From an uncultured Clostridia bacterium (lineage in GTDB: Bacteria; Bacillota; Clostridia; Oscillospirales; Ruminococcaceae): 8,790 nucleotides of DNA. The notes under the pieces are model-generated. The model did no database searches and was not told the origin of the DNA. It saw nothing but the letters and a program-made list of their open reading frames with translations. The first letter of the stretch is position 1; the number at the start of each line of letters is the position of its first letter. Where the stretch lies: NCBI GenBank assembly GCA_947177545.1, contig CAMWVF010000027.1, positions 1 to 8,790 on the forward strand, given 5' to 3'. Of this stretch, positions 1 through 7,590 are shown piece by piece. Position numbers and translations under genes: made by a program.

Positions 1-3000
1 GTTACCGCCCTTGTCGGCGGAATAAGCGCGGCTTTCGGAGAAAATACCGCGTTTTACGCCGCGGCTGTTGTATTTGTACTTCGCAGCGTTGCCGCCGCGG
101 TTATGGGCTTTATGGGACGCCGCATTTATAAAACCGGTCTTGCCGCAGTATCGTCCTTAGGTTCGGGATCATTTTTCGCTCTGCTAATTATGTTCAAGCT
201 GTCGGGAAGCATTCGGGTATTTGCACTGTCCGCCGCAGCTTTCGCAGTAATTTTTGCGTTTGGAATGTTTACATTTAAAATTAAAATTCCCGAGGGCTGG
301 AAAGACCCGATAAAAATGTCCGCATTTATTCTCAACGCTGTGGGAATTATTTCGTCCTTTTATGCGCTTATGCGCAGCTTCGGTGAGTGGGACGGCGTGT
401 GCTTTGCCATTGCGGCGGTATACATTGTTTCCTCACTTGCAGCAGGCATAATGGCGGTATGCGGACACAGCAGCTACAGCGAAGCGCCCTCCGCCTTTGC
501 CTCAATGTTTACGGGACTTGCCTTTTCGGTAATGCTTGTTGCGGAGCTTTCCGCAAGCGGCGCGATTTCCGCCCTTTGTCTTACCATTATGCTTATCGTT
601 CTTGTAAACGTACTCTATACGATCCCGTCAAAGCTTCCCGAAAGCTGGCAAACAGCCGCAGGTGTTTCCGCCGCAATTTTGGGTCTGATAAGCATTTTCA
701 GTACGCTGTTTGTTCTTGCGGATAATTTCGGCGGCTGGGACTCAGCCTGTTGGACTGTTGCAGCGCTTTACGTTTTGCAGTCCGTAATTATCACAGTGTT
801 GGCGTACCTCGGTCACGGCGAGTACATAAAAGGCGGCTGGGCAGTTATATCTCAGCTTGTGTGTACGGTTTTTGCAGTACTTGCAATTGCACAGCTTGCG
901 GAAAGCGAAATTCACTTCATGCTTTACTTGACGATTTTTGCAGCTGCATATCTTAATTTTGTACACACATTCAAACTGGAAAAGCCCGCAGGCTGGGAAG
1001 TCCCTCTAAAAGTATTTTCCTATCTTCTCGGCATTTTCGGAGTTGTTTTCACGGCTTGTCAAATGTGCAGTTATTCGGAATGGACTTACTATTTCTACGC
1101 AAGCGCGGCAATTTATATTGCGTATGCAATTGGAATTACAGCAATGGCGTTTTTGAGACATGGTGAGTATTCAAAACCACATTGGTCTGTAATTTCACAA
1201 ATCACGGGAATTTCATTCATACTGACCCTGCTCTCAAGGCTTGCGGAAAGCGAATTTCACTTCATGCTTTACCTGACGATTTTTGCAGCTGTATATCTTA
1301 ATTTTGTACACACATTCAAACTGGAAAAGCCCGCAGGCTGGGAAGTCCCTCTAAAAGTATTTTCCTATCTTCTCGGCATTTTCGGAGTTGTTTTCACGGC
1401 TTGTCAAATGTGCAGTTATTCGGAATGGACTTACTATTTCTACGCAAGCGCGGCAATTTATATTGCGTATGCAATTGGAATTACAGCAATGGCGTTTTGG
1501 GGACATGGCGAGTACTCAAAAACGCATTGGGCGGTAGTATCGCAGACTGTTGGAATAACTCTTTCACTAAGCGTTATTTACAAGCTGGTTTACCCGATGG
1601 AATTGTTTGTGCTGCTCTTTGCGGCGTTTGCGGTTCTGTATTCAGCAGCGGTTTATCTTGCTTTCATGAAAACGCCCGAAAAGTGGGTCAAGGCAATAAA
1701 CGTCACGGACATAATTTTCAACATTGCCGCGGCAGTTTCGGCGGCGGTAATGCTGAAAGCCGAGTTCGGCTCATGGGATATTTACTGTTTCCTTATAGCA
1801 TTGCTGTACATCGGGTACACCGCTGTCAGAGGTGTACTCCGTGAAAACAGTTTTCTCAAAGCGGCGGAGTGCGTTTTAAGCAGTATTGCGGTGTACAATT
1901 TGTACTGTGTTATGGATATCGAAGATTTTGCCGTACCCGAATTTCTCCTTGTCTGCATGATATTTGCAATTGCGATGATACATAATTTTGCGAAGCCCTT
2001 GCGGACGTTGTTTTCTGATATTTTCCTCACTGCCGCGCTGACGGTCTCGGCTGTTTACTGTGCGCTGACGTTCTGTCTGTTCGGATATAATATCTGCGGT
2101 ACTCTCGGTTTTGCTCTTCTCGGTGCTGCAATGCTGCTTAAAGTCATTGAGACGGATAAAAAAAGATCTGCCGTATTCAAAGTGCTTATGCCTTTGCCTG
2201 TAAGCGGTATGGTGTTTTCATTTATAAACTTTATTTTCAGTATTTCGGGAGGCTTGGGCGATTTAGCGGCAATTAACGGAACGGTGCTTGCAGTAACAGC
2301 GGCGGCAATAATGCTTGTAATAAAAAGGGCTGACCTGACATTTTACTCGTTTGCGTTCACTGCGTCGTTATTTATCTTTATCGGCACGGCAAGCGAACTT
2401 ACTGCTATGTTGATAATTCTCCTCGCAGTAAGTGTTATGCTGACCGTACTGTTTTGCAGGTGCAGAAATAATCTCCCCTCGCTGCTGACTATGGCGGGTA
2501 CTGCCGCTGTGGTGTACCGTCTTGCGGATATAGCCTCGCTTCACGCGGACTTTAACGTGTCCCTGCTTTTTGCGGCAGTGTTCGCGGCGGTCTGCTTGGC
2601 GGCTTCGAGAGTATTCTACAGCAAAAAAATCCTCGACCGGGAAGAGCGACGCTTACACCTCGACGTCTGCTGTCTTGAAATGCTTCTTGCCCTGCCAATG
2701 ATCCACTCGGCGGACGAAAGAGTTTCAGCCTTTGCGGTACTGACAATACTTGCCGCGTTTGCCGCAAACCTTGTCCGAAAGGAACACAGCGGGGACGCCA
2801 ACAAGGTCGCCCTGACCATAGCCTGCGGACTGTTCTCGATCGCTCTGATATTCAGACCTTTCCTCATCGTAAGCGATGAACTTGTCTCGCGGAAAATAAC
2901 CCTCGGCATAATTTCACTGTTCGGCTTTGCGTTTTCAAAAATATGGGCGAAGTACCCAAAACTATCAGAGAACTTCTCCTCGGCGGTTTACGGCATATCA

Positions 3001-3318
3001 TTTGTCTGCCTGATAATCGACGCGCTTTCGCACCAAAATCTTGTCAACACACTTATCGTGCTTGCCGTATCCGCACTGATACTGCTGTACTCCTTTATAT
3101 CAAAGAAAAAACGCTGGTTCGCGGTCTCGTCGGTATCTCTTCTTGGACTTACCCTTTACACGTTCAGAGACTTTTTCACCATGATAGACTGGTGGGTATA
3201 CCTCCTTGTTGTAGGACTTATCCTTATATCCGTGTCAGCGGCGAACGAGTACTTTGTAAGAAAGGGCAGGGAGTTCAAGGAAAAGGCGGGAAGATTTTTT
3301 GAGGATTGGAAATGGTAG
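1..3318 (+). CDS. Very large repeat-containing polytopic membrane protein (5' end outside window)
   Basis: The frame is open from base 1, so the first in-window ATG (103) is not the start; 1105 residues are visible. The protein is almost entirely hydrophobic helices, with roughly four per repeat in the N-terminal part and a further helical region behind, so perhaps 30 or more in total. The first two thirds is an array of 115-116-residue units. Each has an F/Y-G/S-x-W(D) start, then a helix, a G-H-G-E-Y-like loop, two helices, a K-x-P-x-x-W loop and a fourth helix. The array fades after about base 2080 into non-repetitive helices. The C-terminus has a WWVYLL helix followed by a basic tail (VRKGREFKEKAG). 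That ending recalls the C-termini of large polytopic proteins annotated as DUF2157 or SCO7613-type, but I cannot assign a family or function. The stop TAG lies 46 bp before the next gene, with no terminator between, so co-transcription with the downstream genes is plausible. Confidence 0.88.
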   Translation, partial: VTALVGGISAAFGENTAFYAAAVVFVLRSVAAAVMGFMGRRIYKTGLAAVSSLGSGSFFALLIMFKLSGSIRVFALSAAAFAVIFAFGMFTFKIKIPEGWKDPIKMSAFILNAVGIISSFYALMRSFGEWDGVCFAIAAVYIVSSLAAGIMAVCGHSSYSEAPSAFASMFTGLAFSVMLVAELSASGAISALCLTIMLIVLVNVLYTIPSKLPESWQTAAGVSAAILGLISIFSTLFVLADNFGGWDSACWTVAALYVLQSVIITVLAYLGHGEYIKGGWAVISQLVCTVFAVLAIAQLAESEIHFMLYLTIFAAAYLNFVHTFKLEKPAGWEVPLKVFSYLLGIFGVVFTACQMCSYSEWTYYFYASAAIYIAYAIGITAMAFLRHGEYSKPHWSVISQITGISFILTLLSRLAESEFHFMLYLTIFAAVYLNFVHTFKLEKPAGWEVPLKVFSYLLGIFGVVFTACQMCSYSEWTYYFYASAAIYIAYAIGITAMAFWGHGEYSKTHWAVVSQTVGITLSLSVIYKLVYPMELFVLLFAAFAVLYSAAVYLAFMKTPEKWVKAINVTDIIFNIAAAVSAAVMLKAEFGSWDIYCFLIALLYIGYTAVRGVLRENSFLKAAECVLSSIAVYNLYCVMDIEDFAVPEFLLVCMIFAIAMIHNFAKPLRTLFSDIFLTAALTVSAVYCALTFCLFGYNICGTLGFALLGAAMLLKVIETDKKRSAVFKVLMPLPVSGMVFSFINFIFSISGGLGDLAAINGTVLAVTAAAIMLVIKRADLTFYSFAFTASLFIFIGTASELTAMLIILLAVSVMLTVLFCRCRNNLPSLLTMAGTAAVVYRLADIASLHADFNVSLLFAAVFAAVCLAASRVFYSKKILDREERRLHLDVCCLEMLLALPMIHSADERVSAFAVLTILAAFAANLVRKEHSGDANKVALTIACGLFSIALIFRPFLIVSDELVSRKITLGIISLFGFAFSKIWAKYPKLSENFSSAVYGISFVCLIIDALSHQNLVNTLIVLAVSALILLYSFISKKKRWFAVSSVSLLGLTLYTFRDFFTMIDWWVYLLVVGLILISVSAANEYFVRKGREFKEKAGRFFEDWKW
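34..2079 (+). repeat. Array of about six 115-116-codon repeats inside the large membrane protein
   Basis: Units begin at bases 34, 379, 727, 1072, 1417 and 1765, giving spacings of 345, 348, 345, 345 and 348 bp. The unit starting at 1765 is shorter (about 105 codons, to 2079), and similarity is weak beyond it. Shared anchors are FGEWD, FGGWD, YSEWT and FGSWD at the unit start; GHSSYS, GHGEY, RHGEYSK and GHGEYSK after the first helix; and PEGW, PESW, PAGW and PEKW before the last helix. More units may lie left of the window, since the frame is open there. Confidence 0.85.
895..1498 (+). repeat. Near-identical direct DNA repeat, 895-1153 and 1240-1498
   Basis: The two 259-bp copies are 345 bp apart and differ at only three positions by hand alignment. 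These are 910 A / 1255 T (Ile to Phe), 928 T / 1273 C (silent Leu) and 947 C / 1292 T (Ala to Val). The last 206 bp (948-1153 against 1293-1498) are identical. The rest of each 345-bp unit has clearly diverged, although the protein pattern is kept. This points to recent homogenisation (gene conversion or unequal crossing-over) within an older repeat array, or to a mis-assembled repeat. Confidence 0.92.
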
Positions 3319-3347
3319 TTGATTTTCTTACAAAAATGTTGTACAAT
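3319..3347 (+). promoter_or_regulatory. Candidate sigma-A-type promoter for the small membrane protein and two-component genes
   Basis: TTGATT (3319-3324) and TACAAT (3342-3347) are separated by exactly 17 bp and start one base after the stop codon of the large membrane gene. The fit to the consensus is 4/6 and 5/6. The expected transcription start, near 3354, would fall inside the ribosome binding site AAAGGAG (3351-3357), leaving a leader of only about 11 nt before the ATG at 3365. It may therefore be a weak promoter or a chance match. Confidence 0.35.
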
Positions 3348-3364
3348 ATGAAAGGAGAATATTT

Positions 3365-3700
3365 ATGAATCCAAAAGTAAAAAAGGTATTGTTTGCGCTG
3401 ACGTTTCTTCCATACGCCGCCGTGCTTTTTATAAGCTTGATGTGCGCGGTGTTCGGTATAGATTTCTTTTTCAGTACGGCTTATGGACTTGACGGCTTCC
3501 TGCTTGGGCTATTGTTTTCTGCTTTGGTCATGGTTGCGTTTGTCCCTGTAATTCCCGTCTGCGTGGTATTCCATGTACTTTACCTGCTAAGAAAAATTGT
3601 GCCGTTCATAAGAAAAATAAGTACAAAAACATTTGCCGTAATATGCGTGATAATGTGTACCATAGCGGCGGCGATACCCCTTATCCACACATATTTGTAA
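3365..3700 (+). CDS. Small three-helix membrane protein, unknown function
   Basis: This encodes a 111-residue protein with a short basic N-terminus (NPKVKK). Hydrophobic stretches fall at about residues 8-30, 45-76 (long, with prolines at 61 and 64) and 88-108, and a basic loop (RKIVPFIRKISTK) precedes the last helix. The start ATG is preceded by AAAGGAG at 3351-3357 with 7-nt spacing. It lies 46 bp after the large membrane gene and 17 bp before the histidine kinase gene, both on the same strand, so it probably shares a transcript with the kinase and regulator. I see no catalytic motif and do not recognise a family. An accessory subunit of the sensor kinase or of the repeat membrane protein is possible from context only. 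Confidence 0.8.
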   Translation: MNPKVKKVLFALTFLPYAAVLFISLMCAVFGIDFFFSTAYGLDGFLLGLLFSALVMVAFVPVIPVCVVFHVLYLLRKIVPFIRKISTKTFAVICVIMCTIAAAIPLIHTYL

Positions 3701-3717
3701 ATGAAAGGACTGACCCT

Positions 3718-5415
3718 ATGACCGCGGAATTGTTTCCCGTTATAACTGTTATGCTTCTTGCGGCGCTTTTTACGGTGTGCGCGGCTATACTCTGGCTCAC
3801 GGTCAGGGGCAGCCGCAGCAACGTCACCTACAGCTTTGTGGGGTGTATGTTTTCCCAGCTTTTGTGGATAGTCTCCCAGCTTATGATAATCATGGCGGAA
3901 AGCGAAAAACAGCTTCTGATAAGCTACGCAGTGGGCAACCTCGGCATATGCTTTTTAGGGAGCTGCTGGCTGATATTTGCGGTATGCTACATGGACAGGG
4001 AGCTTTCCAAATTCCTTGTGTCGGGTACGCTGACATTTTCTTCCCTCATATTTTTATGCGCCGTCACAAACCCTCTCCACGGGCTTTATTACTCCGAATT
4101 TTCTATGGACGGGATAGTCCACGGACCGATTTTCTACGTCATGCAGGTGTACATCTATCTTGTCATGCTTATCGGGATTTTTCTTGTGTGCAAAAAATGC
4201 TTTGAGATAAAGGAACGTTCCCGCGGTCAGGCGGTGCTTCTCACCTTGGGGACAGCCGTGCCGCTGATCTTAAATCTGCTCACCCTTGCGGGCATTATTA
4301 CTCTGGACTTTGCACTGACCCCAATTTCCTTTGTTTTTTCGGGAATCATGGTGCTGCTCGCTACTTACCGCTACGGCTTTTTAAATGTGAACGAGGTCGC
4401 ATTTGAAGACGCGTTCAACTCCATTGAGGAGGGCGTTATAGTTTTCAACCGCAGGGGCAGGATATCCTACCTGAGCCGTACCGCAAAGAGGCAATTGGGT
4501 ATTTCGGAAAAGACGGATTTTGCCTCTCTCATTTCCTACATTTCGGAGCTTGCGGGGAAGAGTACCGCAGAAAATTTCGACTATGCGGAAATCGAAAGAG
4601 ACGGCGTTATTTACGGCATACGGCACTACCATTGTTACAACGACAAGGGTGTTTCCGTGGCGCACATCGTGATAGTTTCGGACATATCCCGCTACTATCA
4701 GCTTATCGAAAAGACCGAGGAGCTTGCTCTTGCGCGGCAAAAGCTTGTTCTGGAGCAGGAGCGTAACCGCATTGCGCAGGAAGTACACGACACGGCGGGA
4801 CACACTTTTACCATAATCAGTTCCTTGGCAAAGATTTCACAGTCCCGCATTGCGAACATAGAGCCATGTGTCGAGACAGAAGAGCTGCTTGAATTTGCGG
4901 AGAAAACCGAGTCTCTTGCCAGAGGCGGTCTCACCCAGTTACGGTGTTCGATAAACGACCTGCGGGAGGACAGCTTTATGTCCACCGTAACCGCCGCTGT
5001 AAGGACGGTGACAAATCACGTTCGGGACATAAACGTGCAGGTCTGCGTTCAGGGTGCGGAGGACGAAAGCTACGCATTTTGCGTACAGAACATATACAGC
5101 AGCTTCCGGGAGCTTATCACAAATTCAGTGAGATATTCGGGGGCTGACAGGATAGACGTTATAATAAAATTTCTTGGGACGACCATAGAGCTTTACGTGT
5201 TTGATAACGGCAAGGGCTGCGCGGAAATAAACGTTCACGACGGTCTGCGGGGTATAACCGAGCGGACGGAAGCGTTGGGAGGCACTGCGGTTTTCCGTTC
5301 GGGAGAGGGCATAGGCTTTACGGCAACAATTAAAATACCTGTCCCCAAAAAGGAGGAAAAAGATGATAAGAGTAATATTAGCGGACGACATACAGATACT
5401 CCGAATGGGGCTTGA
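3718..5415 (+). CDS. Sensor histidine kinase, N-terminal 7TM domain, NarL/HisKA_3 type
   Basis: This is a 565-aa membrane sensor that should autophosphorylate and pass phosphate to the regulator encoded next. Seven hydrophobic helices fit about residues 5-29, 38-59, 70-91, 97-117, 137-158, 171-192 and 198-216. A TNPLHGLYY motif (117-125) is typical of the histidine-kinase N-terminal 7TM family. A PAS-like segment (about 231-335) and a short coiled coil lead to the HisKA_3 box QEVHDTAGH, with His357 as the predicted phosphoacceptor. The ATPase domain shows FRELITNS (N-box, Asn469), DNGKGC (496-501) and GLRGITERTEALGG (from 509). I chose the ATG at 3718 because AAAGGA (3704-3709) sits 8 nt upstream. 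The frame is open 25 codons further to 3643, but that stretch overlaps the previous gene, is not hydrophobic and has no ribosome site. The ligand is unknown. Confidence 0.93.
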   Translation: MTAELFPVITVMLLAALFTVCAAILWLTVRGSRSNVTYSFVGCMFSQLLWIVSQLMIIMAESEKQLLISYAVGNLGICFLGSCWLIFAVCYMDRELSKFLVSGTLTFSSLIFLCAVTNPLHGLYYSEFSMDGIVHGPIFYVMQVYIYLVMLIGIFLVCKKCFEIKERSRGQAVLLTLGTAVPLILNLLTLAGIITLDFALTPISFVFSGIMVLLATYRYGFLNVNEVAFEDAFNSIEEGVIVFNRRGRISYLSRTAKRQLGISEKTDFASLISYISELAGKSTAENFDYAEIERDGVIYGIRHYHCYNDKGVSVAHIVIVSDISRYYQLIEKTEELALARQKLVLEQERNRIAQEVHDTAGHTFTIISSLAKISQSRIANIEPCVETEELLEFAEKTESLARGGLTQLRCSINDLREDSFMSTVTAAVRTVTNHVRDINVQVCVQGAEDESYAFCVQNIYSSFRELITNSVRYSGADRIDVIIKFLGTTIELYVFDNGKGCAEINVHDGLRGITERTEALGGTAVFRSGEGIGFTATIKIPVPKKEEKDDKSNISGRHTDTPNGA

Positions 5416-5992
5416 GGTTACCCTTGCCGCCGACAATGAAATAGAGGTGGTGGGACAGGCTTCGGACGGAAAGGAAGCCTATGAAATGTGCGTGAAAAAC
5501 GCTCCCGACGTGGTGCTTATGGATATGCGTATGCCTCGGTACAACGGCGAGTACGGCACTCGACAGATAAAAGCGCACTTCCCAGAAATAAAGGTGCTTG
5601 TGTTGACCACCTTCGATGACAGCGAGACGGTGCAGAAAGCGGTGTCCTGCGGCGCGGACGGATATATACTCAAGGAAATGGAGCACGACAAAATAATCGG
5701 CGCGATAAAGGCGGTACACAGCGGGATAAACGTGTTCGGCGCAACGGTTTTTTCCTCAATAAGGCAGACTATAACGCCAACTCAGCCTGCTGCGGCAAGC
5801 TTTGAGCTTACTGAAAGGGAGCGTGAAATCATGGCTCTTATCTGCGACGGCTGCGACAACAAGGAAATTGCGGGGAGACTTTTTCTTGCGGAGGGAACCG
5901 TCCGCAACAGTATATCCCGCCTGCTTGAAAAGCTGGAGCTTAAGGACCGCACACAGCTTGCGGTCTTTGCGGTAAAAAATAATCTTGTGTAA
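5363..5992 (+). CDS. Response regulator, NarL/FixJ family (REC plus LuxR-type HTH)
   Basis: This 209-aa cytoplasmic transcription factor is the cognate partner of the upstream kinase. The receiver domain (about 1-120) has the acidic pair Asp8/Asp9 in LADD, the phospho-acceptor Asp54 in VLMDMRMP, the conserved Thr in LVLTTFDD (81-86) and Lys104 in YILKE. The LuxR-type helix-turn-helix covers about 147-209, with LTEREREIMALICDG and NKEIAGRLFLAEGTVRNSISRLLEKL. The ATG at 5363 has a strong AGGAGG at 5351-5356 and 6-nt spacing. The gene begins 53 bp inside the 3' end of the kinase gene in another frame, which implies translational coupling. Its targets cannot be read from the window; the small and large membrane protein genes just upstream are natural candidates by proximity. 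Confidence 0.95.
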   Translation: MIRVILADDIQILRMGLEVTLAADNEIEVVGQASDGKEAYEMCVKNAPDVVLMDMRMPRYNGEYGTRQIKAHFPEIKVLVLTTFDDSETVQKAVSCGADGYILKEMEHDKIIGAIKAVHSGINVFGATVFSSIRQTITPTQPAAASFELTEREREIMALICDGCDNKEIAGRLFLAEGTVRNSISRLLEKLELKDRTQLAVFAVKNNLV

Positions 5993-5996
5993 AATA

Positions 5997-6071
5997 AAAA
6001 GGGACTGTTTTACGGCAGGTAACGATACGGAAGAATGTTACCCATTGGAGCTTTTAAAAACAGTCCTTTTT
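5997..6071. terminator. Bidirectional rho-independent terminator between converging genes
   Basis: Arms 5997-6011 and 6057-6071 can form a 15-bp stem with one G-U pair and a GGACTG/CAGTCC core. The outer part is A:T pairs that act as the U-tract in both directions. The long 45-nt apical region contains a second 6-bp stem, GGTAAC (6018-6023) with GTTACC (6037-6042). It begins 5 bp after the response regulator stop (rightward) and lies about 60 bp after the MATE stop (leftward), so it probably ends both transcripts. The nested two-stem form is longer than a usual terminator. Confidence 0.85.
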
Positions 6072-6129
6072 ATTAAAATAATATATATCCCACTCTGGGA
6101 AGTCAATGTACAGACCGAAAAAACGTCTA

Positions 6130-7479
6130 TTATCGAGCCGCTGTAAAAATTTTTTTCCGCAGCGTTTTCGTACTCACAGGTAGCACAAACATTACCGCCT
6201 TGAAAATATTGTCCGCTATCATGCAGTACCATACCTCACGCAGCCCACAACCCCAAATATTTACGCATATAAATGTCAGTAAAATTCGTATGCCCCACAT
6301 ACTCAAGGTCTCAATAATAAAGGCGTACTTGGTCTTTCCGAGACCGTAAAAAATTCCCTCGGTAACTATCATCAGCCCGTAAAACGGCTCGGTCAGCGCA
6401 ACAAGCCGAAGCATTTCCGCACCCAACGAGACAGCCTTGTCGCTTTCGATAAAAAAGTCCATAAGCGGGTATGCCGCAAAATAAAGTACCGCTCCGCTGA
6501 CGATCATCATCAGCACCGTCATTGCCGCGCTTAAACGGCATACCGTCTCAAATTTGCGGCTGTCTCCCTCGCCCAAAGACATTCCCACCATTGCCGAGGC
6601 AGCAGTCCGCAGACCGTACCCTGAAATGTAAAAAATAGTCTCTGCGGTAACTGCTATGGAGTGCGCCGCAAAAACCGTGTTGCCCATGCCAGTCACAAGG
6701 CTTGCGAATACAACGTACCCAAGGCAGGAAGCCGCTCCGGAACCAAGCACGGGGAGGCTTATTGTTACGCCCTCTTTTACAAGTCCTTTGTCGATACTGA
6801 AATTACGCAGACTTGTACGCAGAAGCTTGCTTTTTCGGTACGCCAAAAACATGAACGTACCCGAAACTATGTAGGAAATAGCCGTCGCGGCAGCCGCACC
6901 CGTAACGCCGAGTCCAGCTCTGTATATCAGGAAATAATTCAGTACCGCGTTTAAAATATTCGCCCCGAAATTCACAAGCATTGGGGTACGCATATCGGAG
7001 GTCGCCCTAAGAGCCGCCCCGAAAATAACTCCCGAGCAGCGGAAAACCATAGGCAGCGTTATTATCAGAAAGTACAGCGAAGCCTGACCCTGTATGGATT
7101 TTTCTGCCCCCATCCACACGGGGATAAATGGGCTAAGCACGGCTGCGATTACGCATAAAATCAGTCCCACAATGGGTACTGTCATTGCCGTGTGTGCCGA
7201 AACGGACTTTATTTTTTCCTCGTCCCCGCTGCCCACAGCCTTTGAAATCATTGCCAGCACTGCTACCGACAACGCCGAGGGGACGCTGTTTATCAGCCAC
7301 GAGACTGTTGTGGTAACGCTTACCGCAGCGGCGGCGTCCTCGCCGAGACGACCCACCATTGCCGTGTCCACATACTGTAGAAGCGTGGACAGAAGCTGTT
7401 CCGCAACCGTTGGCAGGGACAGCATTATCAGCGTTTTTAAAATTGATTTGCTGTAAGCTCTGTTGTCACTTATCGTCAT
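6130..7479 (-). CDS. MATE-family multidrug/metabolite efflux transporter
   Basis: This 449-aa inner-membrane antiporter has the usual MATE length and about 12 helices in two related halves. It probably exports cationic or aromatic compounds using a Na+ or H+ gradient; that is family knowledge, and the substrate is not readable here. The first half opens with LSLPTVAEQLLSTLLQYVDTAM followed by VGRLG, and Asp38 lies in the conserved first-helix region. The second half starts around SLPVLGSGAASCLGY, with a typical AAHSIAVTAETIFYISGYGL segment. The ATG (complement of 7477-7479) has a modest AGGGTG site 7 nt upstream. It lies downstream of, and on the same strand as, the HxlR-type regulator but is separated by 286 bp of structured DNA, so it may have its own promoter. 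A weak candidate is TTGTGA (complement of 7529-7534) and TATATT (complement of 7504-7509), with a long 19-bp spacer. Confidence 0.94.
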   Translation of the reverse strand: MTISDNRAYSKSILKTLIMLSLPTVAEQLLSTLLQYVDTAMVGRLGEDAAAAVSVTTTVSWLINSVPSALSVAVLAMISKAVGSGDEEKIKSVSAHTAMTVPIVGLILCVIAAVLSPFIPVWMGAEKSIQGQASLYFLIITLPMVFRCSGVIFGAALRATSDMRTPMLVNFGANILNAVLNYFLIYRAGLGVTGAAAATAISYIVSGTFMFLAYRKSKLLRTSLRNFSIDKGLVKEGVTISLPVLGSGAASCLGYVVFASLVTGMGNTVFAAHSIAVTAETIFYISGYGLRTAASAMVGMSLGEGDSRKFETVCRLSAAMTVLMMIVSGAVLYFAAYPLMDFFIESDKAVSLGAEMLRLVALTEPFYGLMIVTEGIFYGLGKTKYAFIIETLSMWGIRILLTFICVNIWGCGLREVWYCMIADNIFKAVMFVLPVSTKTLRKKIFTAAR

Positions 7480-7542
7480 TTGATATCACCCTGAAAAAAT
7501 TTTAATATAATGATGTAAGAAGCTGTCTTCACAAGATTAGTG

Positions 7543-7590
7543 TGCGGATTTTCTAGCATGATTTTGTCGGAGAAAAGGCAAAAATCCGCA
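7543..7590. repeat. Perfect 10-bp inverted repeat with 28-nt loop
   Basis: TGCGGATTTT (7543-7552) is the exact reverse complement of AAAATCCGCA (7581-7590). No U-tract follows on either strand, so it is not a standard terminator. In the leftward transcript it would sit in the long leader of the MATE gene, about 64 nt before the start codon, or it could be a protein-binding dyad. Confidence 0.75.

Noticed and set aside
103..105. ATG at 103 as the start of the large membrane protein
   Set aside because: The same frame is open back to base 1, and the residues before 103 already form the start of a repeat unit (FGEN at base 34), so the gene begins outside the window.
2552..2909. Leftward open frames within the large membrane gene
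   Set aside because: They are antisense shadows over a continuous hydrophobic coding sequence, without ribosome binding sites or domains.
3643..3717. 25-codon N-terminal extension of the histidine kinase
   Set aside because: It overlaps the end of the preceding gene, has no ribosome binding site and is not part of the 7TM domain. The ATG at 3718 has AAAGGA at proper spacing.
6656..6954. Two overlapping rightward open frames inside the MATE gene
   Set aside because: They are antisense to conserved MATE helices, of low-complexity composition, and have no start signals.
7094..7456. 120-codon rightward open frame opposite the MATE gene
   Set aside because: It lies wholly antisense to a clear MATE coding sequence, has no ribosome binding site or recognisable domain, and reads as a shadow of MATE codon use.
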